NCBI GenBank assembly: GCA_041776485.1
Contig: JBHBQE010000001.1
Span: forward strand, 60,290-124,289
Length of the DNA stretch: 64,000 nt
Direction: 5' to 3'
Source: JBHBQE01 sp041776485
Lineage (GTDB): Bacteria > Bacillota > Clostridia > Lachnospirales > Lachnospiraceae
Shown here piece after piece: positions 7,382 through 16,606 of this stretch. The notes below the pieces were generated by a model. That model searched no databases. It was not told the DNA's origin and saw only the letters and a list, made by a program, of their open reading frames with translations. The number at the start of each line of letters is the position of its first letter. Within the stretch, counting starts at the first letter, position 1. Position numbers and translations under genes: made by a program.

Positions 7382-8911
7382 TTGAGTGAGTTATTAAGGA
7401 TGGAGAACATTAGCAAGAGGTTTGGTAATTTCTACGCCAATCGTGATATTAATTTAACTCTCAATCGTGGCGAGGTTCATACTCTGTTAGGGGAAAATGG
7501 AGCAGGTAAGTCTACATTAATGAATATCCTTATTGGATTGTATCAGCCTACTGACGGAAAAATTTTTCTTGAGGGAAAGGAAAGAAGGATTACCAGTCCT
7601 GCTCAGGCAGTAAAGCTTGGAATTGGAATGGTTCATCAGCATTTTATGCTGGTGGAGGCTATGAGTGTTTTTGAAAATATTATTCTTGGTGATAGAAATG
7701 TTTCCGGGATTTTTATTGATAAAAAGGCAAGAAAAAAGGAAATAACGGAGCTTTCAGAACGCTATGGTCTGAATTTGGAGTTGGATAAGTCTATAACTGA
7801 AATATCCGTTGGTGCCCAGCAAAGGGTAGAAATACTTAAAGCTCTGTATCATGGCGCAGAACTTTTAATATTAGATGAGCCTTCAGCCGCTCTTACGGAT
7901 ATTGAGGTGGAAGGACTTTTTGCTATTATGAGAAAGCTTATCAGTGAGGATAAGAGTATAATTTTTATTTCCCATAAAATGCGAGAGGTTTTGCATATTT
8001 CAGACAGAATTACAATAATGAGAGCAGGGGAGATAGTAAAAACTGTTCCGGGAGAGGGTGCAGATGCAAAAACTCTTGCCAGTCTTATGATTGGAAAGGA
8101 CTTTAATCCTTCTCAGTATGAAAAGAAAGAGCCAAAGGACTCCTGTGCCCTGTCTATGAATAAGGTGGCATACAATAAGGAGTCTAAGCACAATGGATTA
8201 AGTCAGGTATCCTTTGAGCTTAAAAAGGGCGAAATACTGGGTGTTGCAGGTGTAGACGGAAACGGTCAGACTCAGCTGGCACAGATTATTACCGGTGTTC
8301 TGACTCCTCAGGAGGGTGAGGTGAATATGGAAGATGGCAAGGTAGCTGTATTTGCTCCCGCCTCCTTTATTGAGAAAAATATTTCTCACGTTCCCGAGGA
8401 TAGAAATCTACAGGGGCTTATAGGGAGTATGACCGTGTCTGACAATTTAGTATTAAAGTCTACAGATTCACCTAGGTTCAGCTCTTGTTCAGGTTGGTTT
8501 CTAAACAAAAAGAATATTAAAGAATATACTCAATCTTTGGTGGAGAAATATGATATACGGTGTCAGGGATTGGACCAGGAGGTAAGGAGTCTGTCAGGCG
8601 GTAATCAGCAAAAGGTTATTTTAGCCAGAGAATTGGAGTCGGATCCAAAGGTTTTGGTGGCGGTTCATCCCACCAGAGGTCTTGACGTGGGAGCTACAGG
8701 ATTTGTACACGACAAAATGATAGAGGCAAGAGATAATGGTGTGGGAGTGCTTCTAATAAGTGCTGACTTTGATGAAATCCTAGAGCTTTCAGACAGAATT
8801 GTGGTTATTTTTGAGGGGCAGATAATGGGAGAATTTTCAGGTAAGGATCCGTCGATAGAGGAAATTAGTCTTGCAATGACGGGGAAGGTAAAGGAGGCAG
8901 GCAATGAGTAA
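7382..8911 (+). CDS. ABC transporter ATPase, BMP-type (nucleoside/purine-like) importer
   Basis: The 509-residue protein has two fused ABC domains, as in the RbsA/NupO/YufO class. The first domain has Walker A GENGAGKST (about 38-46), the signature ISVGAQQR and Walker B LLILDEP. The second has VDGNGQTQ in place of a strict Walker A, the signature LSGGNQQK and an HPTRGLDVG segment. A degenerate second P-loop is usual for this class. The start is TTG 7382 behind GGAGGG. The gene overlaps the first permease by 8 bases. With the two permeases and a BMP lipoprotein, the operon matches nucleoside or related small-molecule importers. The substrate is not certain; because pdxY is the divergent neighbour, a B6-related substrate is a possible alternative. 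Confidence 0.9.
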   Translation: MSELLRMENISKRFGNFYANRDINLTLNRGEVHTLLGENGAGKSTLMNILIGLYQPTDGKIFLEGKERRITSPAQAVKLGIGMVHQHFMLVEAMSVFENIILGDRNVSGIFIDKKARKKEITELSERYGLNLELDKSITEISVGAQQRVEILKALYHGAELLILDEPSAALTDIEVEGLFAIMRKLISEDKSIIFISHKMREVLHISDRITIMRAGEIVKTVPGEGADAKTLASLMIGKDFNPSQYEKKEPKDSCALSMNKVAYNKESKHNGLSQVSFELKKGEILGVAGVDGNGQTQLAQIITGVLTPQEGEVNMEDGKVAVFAPASFIEKNISHVPEDRNLQGLIGSMTVSDNLVLKSTDSPRFSSCSGWFLNKKNIKEYTQSLVEKYDIRCQGLDQEVRSLSGGNQQKVILARELESDPKVLVAVHPTRGLDVGATGFVHDKMIEARDNGVGVLLISADFDEILELSDRIVVIFEGQIMGEFSGKDPSIEEISLAMTGKVKEAGNE

Positions 8912-9974
8912 GTTTACTAAGTATTTTAGCAGCTTCCTGGTACCTATTATTTCAATTGTTTTAGCATTGATTATAGGTTCAATAATTATCACTGTATTAG
9001 GCTCTAATCCGATAATCGCTTTGCAGTACTTGTTTAAGGGAGCTTTTGGCAGTTCCGCAAATATCGGTACAACTTTAACCAAGGCTACGCCCCTTATGTT
9101 CTGTGCATTATGTGCATGTTTTGCCTATAAGTGCGGAGTATTTAACCTAGGGGGTGAAGGTCAGTTTATAATCGGTTCGGTGGCTTGCTACTATATGGCT
9201 TTCTGTTCAGGGATAACAGGAATGCCCGGAATTATCCTAAGTCTTTTAGCGGGTACTATTGCCGGAGGATTGTGGGGGTTAATTCCTGGTGTGTTAAAGG
9301 TTGTCAGAGGGCAGAATGAAATGATTATTTCCATTATGCTGAATTATGTGGCAACTTTATTTATGGGTGTAGTTTATACCAATTGGCTAAGAGATGCCTC
9401 TGTACCCCAGACCCTGCCGGTGCCTGATTCGGTTATGATTCCTAGAGTAGTGGACAATATGCGTTTTACCTGGGGCTTGATACTGGCACTATTTATAGGT
9501 ATATCAGTTTATTATTTTCTTTTTTGGACATCGGGCGGCTTTAAACTGAGGGCAGTGGGATTTAATATGACTGCCAGTCATTTTAACGGGTTCCCGGTTA
9601 ATAGGTTCATCCTTACAAGTTTCATAATATCCGGTGCTATTGCAGGAATAGGCGGCGGCGCAGAAATCCTTGGAACCCAGTTTAGACTTATAAATGGATA
9701 TGGTGCGGGCTATGGATTTGACGGAGTTGCCATGGCGCTTATAGGACAGCTTCATCCTATAGCAACAATATTCGTGGTAATATTTTTTGCCGCATTAAGG
9801 TCAGGTTCTACGGCTATGCAGGCTGCAACAGGAGTTCCAACAAGTGTTTCCGATATTATTCAGGCATTGGTTATCGTATTCTCAGTGGCTGGAATGGCAT
9901 TGGTAAAACTACCGGAATTTGAGGCGTTGAGACTTAGATATTTCGGCAATAAATCAGAAAGTAAGGAGGCGTAG
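8904..9974 (+). CDS. ABC transporter permease (NupP/YufP-like)
   Basis: Inner-membrane permease of the BMP-type importer (BPD_transp_2 family). The 356 residues have about eight to ten hydrophobic segments, the first at about 10-32. The family motif FNLGGEGQFIIG (about 76-87) and the later GGGAEILGTQ / GFDGVAMALIG region fit the family. It overlaps the ATPase gene by 8 bases and ends two bases before the second permease, indicating one operon and coupled translation. Start ATG 8904 follows GGAGG. Confidence 0.9.
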   Translation: MSKFTKYFSSFLVPIISIVLALIIGSIIITVLGSNPIIALQYLFKGAFGSSANIGTTLTKATPLMFCALCACFAYKCGVFNLGGEGQFIIGSVACYYMAFCSGITGMPGIILSLLAGTIAGGLWGLIPGVLKVVRGQNEMIISIMLNYVATLFMGVVYTNWLRDASVPQTLPVPDSVMIPRVVDNMRFTWGLILALFIGISVYYFLFWTSGGFKLRAVGFNMTASHFNGFPVNRFILTSFIISGAIAGIGGGAEILGTQFRLINGYGAGYGFDGVAMALIGQLHPIATIFVVIFFAALRSGSTAMQAATGVPTSVSDIIQALVIVFSVAGMALVKLPEFEALRLRYFGNKSESKEA

Positions 9975-9976
9975 TC

Positions 9977-10900
9977 ATGGATTGGATACAAAGCTTATTA
10001 CTTGCTACGGTACGTATGGCAGTTCCCTTACTTTTTATAGCATTGGCTGAGCTTTATTCAGAGCGGGCGGGAATGGTAAATATTGGATTAGAGGGATTGG
10101 CAGCAATTGGCTCCCTTGTGGGCTTTTTGGTTTGTTTCATAACAGGAAGCACATGGCTTGGCATATTATGCGGAGCAGGAATAGGAATACTTGTTAATAT
10201 GATATATGCTTTTGCAACTATTACTTTGTGTGCAAATCATATAGTTTACGGTATGGCAATCAATATATTTGCCCCTGCTTTGGCTTCTTTTGTTTATAGG
10301 GTATATTTTGGCTCGGGAAGCGATTTAAAGAAGATTACATTGATGTCTCCGGTGGAGATACCTGTATTAAATGATATACCGTTTTTCGGGAAGCTGCTGT
10401 TTAATCAGACTCCTATGGTTTATATCGCTGTTTTGCTTATTATATTTACCGGTATTTTCTTCAGTAAAACAAGGGCAGGCTTGAATTATAAGTCTGTGGG
10501 AGAACATCCTCAGGCAGCGGCTACCCTTGGCATTCCAGTTATAGGCGTAAAATACTTAGCATGTGTTATTTGCGGTGCTTTGGCAGGTATAGGAGGAGCA
10601 TATCTTACTACCTGTTATTCAGACACCTATTCTCAGGGGACTGTAGCAGGGCGAGGCTTTATTGCCATGGCAGCCGTTATATTTGGACGATGGACAGGAG
10701 GCGGCGTTTTAGTGGCTTGTTTGTTCTTTGGATTTTGTGACGCATTACAGATAAGATTACAGGTAGGTTCCTTTGGAGCACCCTATCAGTTTTTCCAGAT
10801 GATACCCTATATTGCAACGGTGGTTGTATTGTCTGTAATAGGCGCTAAAAAGAGCGGACCCAGGGCTAACGGTCAGCCCTATAGGAGAGAGCAGAGGTAG
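9977..10900 (+). CDS. ABC transporter permease (NupQ/YufQ-like)
   Basis: Second permease of the same importer. The 307 residues are almost entirely hydrophobic helices. The family hallmark SERAGMVNIGLEGLAAIG sits near residue 30-47, and there is a conserved GRWTGGG segment near 239. It starts at ATG 9977, two bases after the first permease, with AAGGAGG upstream. The usual length is about 300-320. It pairs with the 8904 product to form the channel. Confidence 0.9.
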   Translation: MDWIQSLLLATVRMAVPLLFIALAELYSERAGMVNIGLEGLAAIGSLVGFLVCFITGSTWLGILCGAGIGILVNMIYAFATITLCANHIVYGMAINIFAPALASFVYRVYFGSGSDLKKITLMSPVEIPVLNDIPFFGKLLFNQTPMVYIAVLLIIFTGIFFSKTRAGLNYKSVGEHPQAAATLGIPVIGVKYLACVICGALAGIGGAYLTTCYSDTYSQGTVAGRGFIAMAAVIFGRWTGGGVLVACLFFGFCDALQIRLQVGSFGAPYQFFQMIPYIATVVVLSVIGAKKSGPRANGQPYRREQR

Positions 10901-10955
10901 TAACTGCCAGGAGGCAGATATTATAGGTATTTATTTATTTTCAGGAGGGATAAAA

Positions 10956-12005
10956 ATGAAAAAGATTATTTCAATGGGAATTACTTTGTGCTTGGTTCTG
11001 GGCCTTTGTGCCTGTGGCGGAACTGACACAGGAAGTACAACATCCGGATCCGGCGGCGGAAGCGGTGCAGATGACGGTTCAGGATACAAGGTTGCAATGA
11101 TTTGCGACTCAAGTATCAATGACGGTGGTTGGGGAGCAGCTTGTTATAATGCTATGGTTGCTGCAGCAGATGAAATGGGGTGGAGCTATGAAGTAACCGA
11201 CAGCATAGCTCAAAACGAGTATTATGATTCAATCGCGGCATATTGTGCTCTTGGTTATAATATGATTTATGCACCGGGCAATCAGTATACTGATGCGGTT
11301 CTTCAGGCTGCCGAGGAATATCCTGATGTGGCATTTGCTCTTTTAAACGGTGCAGAGGATACTCCCGATAAAGCAGTTAACAAGAACGTTTCTTCACTTC
11401 TGCCTGACGCACAGCAGATTGGATGGATAGCCGGTGCCTTAGCAGGATTAATGACAGAAACAGGTACTATAGCCTTCATTGGAGGTATGGAGCTTGATAC
11501 TACATTAAGAAAGTATGCAGGCTATGGCGAAGCAGCAGAATATGTCGCAAAGCAGGAAGGAAAAACCGTTAAGGTATTGGAGTGCCCATTTGCAGGCTCC
11601 TTTGATGATTCTGCCAAGGGCATGGAATTTGCAAAGACTATGATAGAGCAGGATGCAGATGTATTTTTCGGTGACGCTTCAGCAGTTGATTCCGGAGCAA
11701 GACAGGCAATTGATGACTACAACAAGGTTCAGGGGGAGGTTAAGGTATTTGATATTGGACAGCCTGCTGATATACTCGGACAGAATGAGTGCATTATCTG
11801 CTCTCAGGTTACTGATAATGCAGCCATGATAATTGCTTCCATGAAGGCAGTTGAAGAAGGAAAGTTTGGCGGAGAAACATTATTCGGTACTCTTCAAAAC
11901 GGCGCTCTTTCCCATGGTGAGTTATCTGAGCTGGTACCTGCCGAAATTCAGGAAAAGTATCTTGAGTACATTGATCAGATGACGAATGAAACATTTATGA
12001 AATAA
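10956..12005 (+). CDS. BMP-family substrate-binding lipoprotein
   Basis: Surface-anchored receptor for the ABC importer upstream. The 349-residue precursor has a lipoprotein signal with lipobox LGLCAC around residue 15-20, then a Gly/Ser-rich linker and the BMP (PnrA/TmpC-like) fold. Typical stretches are KVAMICDSSINDGGWG (about 47-62) and the YAPGNQY and AFIGGMELD segments. Relatives bind purine nucleosides, and some bind other vitamins or nucleoside-like ligands; binding residues alone do not settle the ligand. It starts at ATG 10956 with AGGAGGG upstream, 55 bases after the permease, and ends at a strong terminator. Confidence 0.9.
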   Translation: MKKIISMGITLCLVLGLCACGGTDTGSTTSGSGGGSGADDGSGYKVAMICDSSINDGGWGAACYNAMVAAADEMGWSYEVTDSIAQNEYYDSIAAYCALGYNMIYAPGNQYTDAVLQAAEEYPDVAFALLNGAEDTPDKAVNKNVSSLLPDAQQIGWIAGALAGLMTETGTIAFIGGMELDTTLRKYAGYGEAAEYVAKQEGKTVKVLECPFAGSFDDSAKGMEFAKTMIEQDADVFFGDASAVDSGARQAIDDYNKVQGEVKVFDIGQPADILGQNECIICSQVTDNAAMIIASMKAVEEGKFGGETLFGTLQNGALSHGELSELVPAEIQEKYLEYIDQMTNETFMK

Positions 12006-12027
12006 TTTTACGTTAATTAATGCAATT

Positions 12028-12061
12028 AATATCGGCATAACAATTGTTATGCCGATATTTT
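12028..12061 (+). terminator. Terminator after the BMP lipoprotein gene
   Basis: A perfect palindrome (12028-12059; arms AATATCGGCATAACAA / TTGTTATGCCGATATT) followed by Ts. It lies 22 bases after the stop at 12005 and closes the ABC operon. Confidence 0.8.
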
Positions 12062-12094
12062 ATGGATATCCAACAAAATATATATCATATTTTA

Positions 12095-12123
12095 TTGTAA
12101 AAACTGTAATCCTTTGTTAGAAT
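12095..12123 (+). promoter_or_regulatory. Promoter for the 12160 gene
   Basis: TTGTAA (12095-12100), 17-bp spacer, TAGAAT (12118-12123). It lies 36 bases before the ATG at 12160 and after the upstream terminator. Confidence 0.55.
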
Positions 12124-12159
12124 ACATAGGATATTTTATAAATTTAAGGAAGGTAAGAA

Positions 12160-12504
12160 ATGACCATTGTTGCAGAGTGGGTTGCTCCAAGACATATACA
12201 AAGGCTGACGGATTTGGAATTTAAGCTAAAAAATGGCAAGAATATTATGATTGCATGGGAGAGTGCAGTTTTTGGAATGCGTAAGTTTGAAGCTACAGGA
12301 GTTTCCACCACAGATGAAAATGGACGTGTTACTATAGGCAATCTTAGTTACCTTAAGGAAAATATTGATTATTTATCGCGTATTCACTATCTTTCAGAGT
12401 CTGAGGATGGTGGATATGTTAAATCTATTATCTTTACCGACAGACAGCCGGGGCGCTATAAAAGTGAGACTTGGTGCTACAGCAATCCTAATTTCCGTAG
12501 ATAA
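12160..12504 (+). CDS. Uncharacterised 114-residue protein
   Basis: I do not recognise the family. The product is soluble, with no signal peptide or membrane segment. The N-terminus (VAEWVAPRHIQRLTDLEFKL) is followed by a probable beta-rich middle and a polar, aromatic C-terminus (WCYSNPNFRR). The gene has its own promoter and an AAGGAAGG ribosome-binding site at 12147-12154, so it is likely real. It stands alone between the ABC operon and the convergent MATE gene. Confidence 0.7.
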   Translation: MTIVAEWVAPRHIQRLTDLEFKLKNGKNIMIAWESAVFGMRKFEATGVSTTDENGRVTIGNLSYLKENIDYLSRIHYLSESEDGGYVKSIIFTDRQPGRYKSETWCYSNPNFRR

Positions 12505-12545
12505 TATATTAAGGTATTCATACTTTAGGCTTCGGATAAATTTAT

Positions 12546-13931
12546 TCAATTGTCTGAAGTCAAATTTGTAATCCAAATCCCTTTTTTAAGAAGTATAAAA
12601 CCAAAAGTAATTTTAATAAAATCCAGTGACTGAATGATTAGGAATATAGGAATTATTGAAAGGGAGGATTTGGTGCAGAGCAGGGCAGCAACAGGTATTG
12701 TTATACACCAGTTAAAAACTCCGTCAAATAAAAAGGTTATTAGAGTTTTCCCTCCTGAACGAAGAATAAAATACATGGAATGAATAAGGGACTGTACCGG
12801 GAAAAATGCAGCGGAGATAAATATAAATACAGTGGTTAATGACTGTATTTTAGCTGTTGTATCATAAATTTTCGGAAATGGTATGGCAATACCTATCAGT
12901 AATAGAGTAGGCACAAGAGTTACTGCCAGCCCAAATAATATAAGCTTCCAGGCTGCTTTTTTGGCATATTCAAATTCCCCGGCTCCCAGGAGCTGCCCTG
13001 TAATTATTCCTATACCCTCTCCTAAATAAACAAAAACAATATTAAATAGATTACATAATGTATTGGAAATATTTAATCCTGCTACAATCTCCAGTCCCAA
13101 TAGGGAATAACACTGGGTAAGTACTGCAATTCCCGCAGCCCAAATTACTTCGTTTATAAATATAGGTATTGTACGGATAAGTATTTGAGGCAGGATTTTA
13201 AGAGGAATCAAAAGCGTGGTATATATTCCCGACAGAAATTTATGTTGATTGGTTCTGGAATGTGACCAGATTACAATAACAAATAATTCTACAAAGCGGG
13301 AAATAACAGTGGCAATTGCAGCACCACGCACGCCTAAAGCAGGAAAGCCAAAGTTTCCGAAAATTAAGATATAATTTAATATTATATCAGTAACTACAGA
13401 GGATAGTCCCGCTACCATAGGCTTAATGCTGTCTCCTGTTTCTCTCAAGGTGGTAGCATATATATGTGTGACAGAAAAGGGCAATAGACCTATAAGCATA
13501 ATGTTAAGGTATTCCTTAGAAGTATTAAGGGTAAATTCCACATCAATATTGTTGGAGTCACCCTGCATATACAGAAGAATAATTTCCCGTCCGAAAAAAT
13601 AAAATATAAAAATTCCAGTTATCAGACAAAATAAACTAATCCAACATTTTATTCTAAAGGTTTGGCGTATTCCTTCAGTATTTCCCTGTCCATGGTATTG
13701 GGCAGTATATATACCGGGACCTGCATGACCGCCAAATACGGCAAGATAATAAATGAAAATAATCTGAATGGCAATAGAAACAGCAGTAATGGATTCTGTA
13801 CCTAATGTACCCACCATCATATTATCAACCAGCCCCACGGCATTTGTGATGGCTGCCTGAATCATAATGGGCATTGAAATCCACATTGCCCTTTTATATA
13901 TTGAATTAGAACTGCTTCCTGTTAAGTCCAT
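12546..13931 (-). CDS. MATE-family multidrug/toxin exporter
   Basis: Inner-membrane cation-coupled antiporter that expels small organic compounds. The 461 residues form about 12 membrane helices in two related halves. The first has MPIMIQAAITNAVGLVDNMMVG near the start, and the second half begins near residue 240. Length is typical. The start ATG at 13931 has no ribosome-binding site; a strong promoter 12 bases upstream implies a nearly leaderless mRNA. The next in-frame ATG (13886) would cut into the first helix region and has no better site. The substrate is unknown. It is convergent with the 12160 gene and divergent from tcdA. Confidence 0.9.
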   Translation of the reverse strand: MDLTGSSSNSIYKRAMWISMPIMIQAAITNAVGLVDNMMVGTLGTESITAVSIAIQIIFIYYLAVFGGHAGPGIYTAQYHGQGNTEGIRQTFRIKCWISLFCLITGIFIFYFFGREIILLYMQGDSNNIDVEFTLNTSKEYLNIMLIGLLPFSVTHIYATTLRETGDSIKPMVAGLSSVVTDIILNYILIFGNFGFPALGVRGAAIATVISRFVELFVIVIWSHSRTNQHKFLSGIYTTLLIPLKILPQILIRTIPIFINEVIWAAGIAVLTQCYSLLGLEIVAGLNISNTLCNLFNIVFVYLGEGIGIITGQLLGAGEFEYAKKAAWKLILFGLAVTLVPTLLLIGIAIPFPKIYDTTAKIQSLTTVFIFISAAFFPVQSLIHSMYFILRSGGKTLITFLFDGVFNWCITIPVAALLCTKSSLSIIPIFLIIQSLDFIKITFGFILLKKGIWITNLTSDN

Positions 13932-13942
13932 GATAAAAGGGT

Positions 13943-13971
13943 ATTATATATGATATATAATTGCTTGTAAA
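13943..13971 (-). promoter_or_regulatory. Promoter for the MATE gene
   Basis: On the reverse strand, TTTACA (13966-13971), 17-bp spacer, perfect TATAAT (13943-13948). The predicted transcription start, near 13936, is only about five bases before the ATG. Confidence 0.65.
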
Positions 13972-14030
13972 GAGAGGTAAAATTCCATAAAATATAATCT
14001 ATATATAATTTTATTTAGACTGGGAAGGAT

Positions 14031-14711
14031 ATGAAAAAGTATACAGATAGAACAGAGCTCCTTTTGGGCAAAGAAGCGGTAGCTAAATTAAATGAAAGCC
14101 ATGTGGCGATATTTGGAATCGGCGGTGTGGGAGGAGCTGCAACCGAGGCGTTGGCAAGGGCAGGAGTAGGCAAGCTGACACTGGTTGATGCTGATACTGT
14201 AGATATAACAAATATTAACAGACAGATATTTGCTACAGAGGAATATATTGGGAAAAGTAAAGTGGAGGCAGCGGAAAAAAGACTGTTTTCTATCAACTCC
14301 GATATAAAACTTGATTTATATAATATATTTTATTTGCCTGATAAAAACGAAAAATTTGATTTCAAAAGGTTTGATTATATTATTGATGCAGTTGATACAG
14401 TAAGTGCAAAAATTTCTCTGGCGGTGGAGGCTTGCAGGGTGAACACACCGATTATTTCAGCTATGGGGGCAGGTAATAAGCTGGACCCTACAGGGTTTAT
14501 TGTGGCAGACATATATAAAACAAAGATATGCCCCCTTGCCAGAATAATGAGAAAAGAACTCAAGGAGAGGAATATCAAATCTCTAAAGGTAGTTTATTCT
14601 CAGGAAATGCCTGTTGCCAGATTAAATCCTCCCGGAAGTGTGTCATTTGTTCCACCGGTGGTGGGAATGATTATGGCTGGAGAAGTGATAAAGGATATTA
14701 TAAAAAAATAA
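14031..14711 (+). CDS. tcdA: tRNA threonylcarbamoyladenosine dehydratase
   Basis: ThiF/MoeB/HesA-fold enzyme that converts t6A37 of ANN-decoding tRNAs to the cyclic form, using ATP. The 226 residues contain the nucleotide-binding GIGGVGGAATEALARAG (about 28-44), the conserved VDADTVDITNINRQ (about 51-64) and DAVDTVSAK (about 119). The length matches TcdA, which lacks the C-terminal domains of E1-like enzymes, and there is no MoaD/ThiS partner nearby. Start ATG 14031 follows GGGAAGG. It ends 43 bases before a tRNA gene, a fitting but probably incidental neighbour. Confidence 0.88.
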   Translation: MKKYTDRTELLLGKEAVAKLNESHVAIFGIGGVGGAATEALARAGVGKLTLVDADTVDITNINRQIFATEEYIGKSKVEAAEKRLFSINSDIKLDLYNIFYLPDKNEKFDFKRFDYIIDAVDTVSAKISLAVEACRVNTPIISAMGAGNKLDPTGFIVADIYKTKICPLARIMRKELKERNIKSLKVVYSQEMPVARLNPPGSVSFVPPVVGMIMAGEVIKDIIKK

Positions 14712-14712
14712 C

Positions 14713-14741
14713 TTGCATTTAATCATGTATTAGTGTATAGT
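14713..14741 (+). promoter_or_regulatory. Promoter for tRNA-Glu
   Basis: TTGCAT (14713-14718), 17-bp spacer, TATAGT (14736-14741). This places the start of transcription a few bases before the mature tRNA at 14755. Confidence 0.6.
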
Positions 14742-14754
14742 TACCTAGGATTTT

Positions 14755-14826
14755 GGTTCGTTGGTCAAGTGGTTAAGACGCCGCCCTCTCACGGCGGAAT
14801 CAGGGGTTCGACTCCCCTACGAACTG
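14755..14826 (+). tRNA. tRNA-Glu (anticodon CTC)
   Basis: A full cloverleaf can be drawn. The acceptor stem is GGTTCGT (14755-14761) with ACGAACT (14819-14825), with discriminator G at 14826. The anticodon stem CCGCC/GGCGG encloses the loop CTCTCAC, giving anticodon CTC (GAG codons). The T arm is GGGG-TTCGACT-CCCC. The CCA end is not encoded. The overall sequence is typical of bacterial tRNA-Glu. Confidence 0.96.
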
Positions 14827-14838
14827 TAGACTTACTTG

Positions 14839-14873
14839 GTAAGAGTGGACTTTGTCCGCTCTTACTTTGTTAT
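14839..14873 (+). terminator. Terminator-like hairpin after tRNA-Glu
   Basis: GTAAGAGTGGAC (14839-14850) pairs with GTCCGCTCTTAC (14854-14865, one G-U) around a TTT loop, followed by TTTGTTAT. The T-tract is weak, so some read-through into rimP is possible. Confidence 0.6.
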
Positions 14874-14884
14874 AGGGGAATCAT

Positions 14885-15355
14885 ATGAATGTCAAAGAAA
14901 TTGAAAAAAAGACAAAGGAACTTGCCTTAAAGGTTATAGAAGAAGTTAATATTGATGGGCTTTTTCTAGTGGATACTGAATATGTTACAGAAAATAAAGA
15001 AAATTATCTTAGGGTTTTTATTGATAAACCCGGGGGTGTAACCATAGACGACTGTGTGGCAGTAACCCATCCCATGAATGAAATTTTAGACAGGGAGGAG
15101 TTTATAAGCGGTCAGTATATTTTTGAGGTAAGCTCGCCGGGACTTACCCGTCCCTTTAAAAGGCAGGAGGATTTTAACAGAAACATTGGGAAAAAAATAC
15201 AGGTAAAATTATTTGCTCCCATGGAAAATACAAAGCTGTTTATTGGAAAATTAATCAGCTTTAATGATGACAGTATTGTGATTAGTGTGGAAGGAAGAGA
15301 AATAGAAATTTCCAGGGATAAAATAGCCCTTATCCACCAGGCAATTGAGTTTTAG
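14885..15355 (+). CDS. rimP: Ribosome maturation factor RimP
   Basis: Needed for 30S subunit maturation. The 156 residues comprise the N-terminal alpha/beta domain (about 1-85, with LRVFIDKPGGVTIDDC) and the C-terminal SH3-like barrel (about 88-156, with EVSSPGLTRPFK at the junction). The length is standard. Start ATG 14885 follows TAGGGGAAT. It is the first gene of the classic rimP-nusA-infB-rbfA-truB chain, 9 bases before nusA. Confidence 0.94.
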   Translation: MNVKEIEKKTKELALKVIEEVNIDGLFLVDTEYVTENKENYLRVFIDKPGGVTIDDCVAVTHPMNEILDREEFISGQYIFEVSSPGLTRPFKRQEDFNRNIGKKIQVKLFAPMENTKLFIGKLISFNDDSIVISVEGREIEISRDKIALIHQAIEF

Positions 15356-15364
15356 GAGGAAAGA

Positions 15365-16606
15365 ATGAGTAACAAGCGTGCGGAAGAATTTGATTTGTTA
15401 GATGCCTTAGGACAGATTGAAAAGGAAAAAAATATCAGTAAGGAATCAATTATGGAGGCAATTGAAAGTTCCATGCTTGAAACCCTAAAGAAACGTCTTC
15501 AGGTGGAGGACAATATTGATGTTAAGATAAACCCTGAATATGGAAGAATTGATGTTACATTAAAAAAGGAAGTTGTAAAGACCGTTTCTAATCCTAATAC
15601 AGAGATTTCACTAGAGGATGCCAGAAAAATAAGCGGAGACTATAAGCTGGGAGATACTGCTGTTGTGTTGGCAGATCCTAAGTCCTTTGGAAGAATACAG
15701 ATATCTGCAATTAAGAATTCTATTGTTCAAAAGGTGCGTGACGAGGAGAGACGAATCGTACTTGATGAGTATCAGGAAAAGGAAAATCAGGTGATTACCG
15801 GTATTGTTCAGCATAATATCGGTAAGAACATAAATATTAATATTGGCAAAGCCGATGCAATATTAACTGAAAGAGAGCAGGTAAAAGGGGAAAGATATCG
15901 CCCTATGGACAGGATAAAGGTATACCTTTTAGAGGTAAAGGATACACCAAAGGGCACTAGAGTAAGGGTGTCAAGAACTCATCCGGATTTAGTCAGATGT
16001 CTATTTGAGGAAGAGGTAGCAGAAGTCAGAAGCGGTATAGTGGAGATTAAAGCTATTGCCAGAGAAGCAGGCAACAGGACAAAAATGGCTGTTTGGTCTA
16101 ATGATGAAGATGTGGATCCGGTTGGAGCCTGTGTTGGAATGAACGGTGTTAGAGTTAATGCAGTTTGTGCAGAGCTTGGTAATGAGAAAATAGATATTAT
16201 TGAATGGAATGAAAATCCGGCAATGCTTATTGAAAATGCCCTTAGTCCTGCTAAAGTCATTTCCGTTATAGCTGACTCTGATGAAAAAACCGCAGATGTT
16301 ATTGTTCCGGATTATCAGCTTTCCCTTGCAATAGGCAGAGAGGGACAAAATGCAAGGCTTGCAGCCAGACTTACAGGATTTAAAATAGATATTAAATCAG
16401 AGTCTCAGGCAAGGGAGTCCGGTGACTTCCCGGGATTTGGTGCAGATGATTTCTACGATGATGAGTATTATGATACCGAAGGGTATTATGACGAAAATGG
16501 AGAGTATACAGAAACCATTGAAGATGAGGAAATAGAAGATATTATTTCTGATGAAGAAATGATAGAGGGAGAAAATCCGGAGGAAGAATTATCTGATAAT
16601 GAATAA
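15365..16606 (+). CDS. nusA: Transcription termination/antitermination factor NusA
   Basis: Binds RNA polymerase and modulates pausing, termination and antitermination. The 413 residues contain an N-terminal polymerase-binding domain (about 1-130), an S1 domain (about 135-200), two KH domains (about 205-345, with VGACVGMNGVRVNAV and SLAIGREGQNARLAARLTG) and a long acidic tail (about 360-413). Firmicute NusA lacks the C-terminal AR repeats, as here. Start ATG 15365 follows AGGAGGAAAG. It overlaps the next gene by 8 bases. The gene that usually follows, ylxR, is absent. Confidence 0.95.
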   Translation: MSNKRAEEFDLLDALGQIEKEKNISKESIMEAIESSMLETLKKRLQVEDNIDVKINPEYGRIDVTLKKEVVKTVSNPNTEISLEDARKISGDYKLGDTAVVLADPKSFGRIQISAIKNSIVQKVRDEERRIVLDEYQEKENQVITGIVQHNIGKNININIGKADAILTEREQVKGERYRPMDRIKVYLLEVKDTPKGTRVRVSRTHPDLVRCLFEEEVAEVRSGIVEIKAIAREAGNRTKMAVWSNDEDVDPVGACVGMNGVRVNAVCAELGNEKIDIIEWNENPAMLIENALSPAKVISVIADSDEKTADVIVPDYQLSLAIGREGQNARLAARLTGFKIDIKSESQARESGDFPGFGADDFYDDEYYDTEGYYDENGEYTETIEDEEIEDIISDEEMIEGENPEEELSDNE

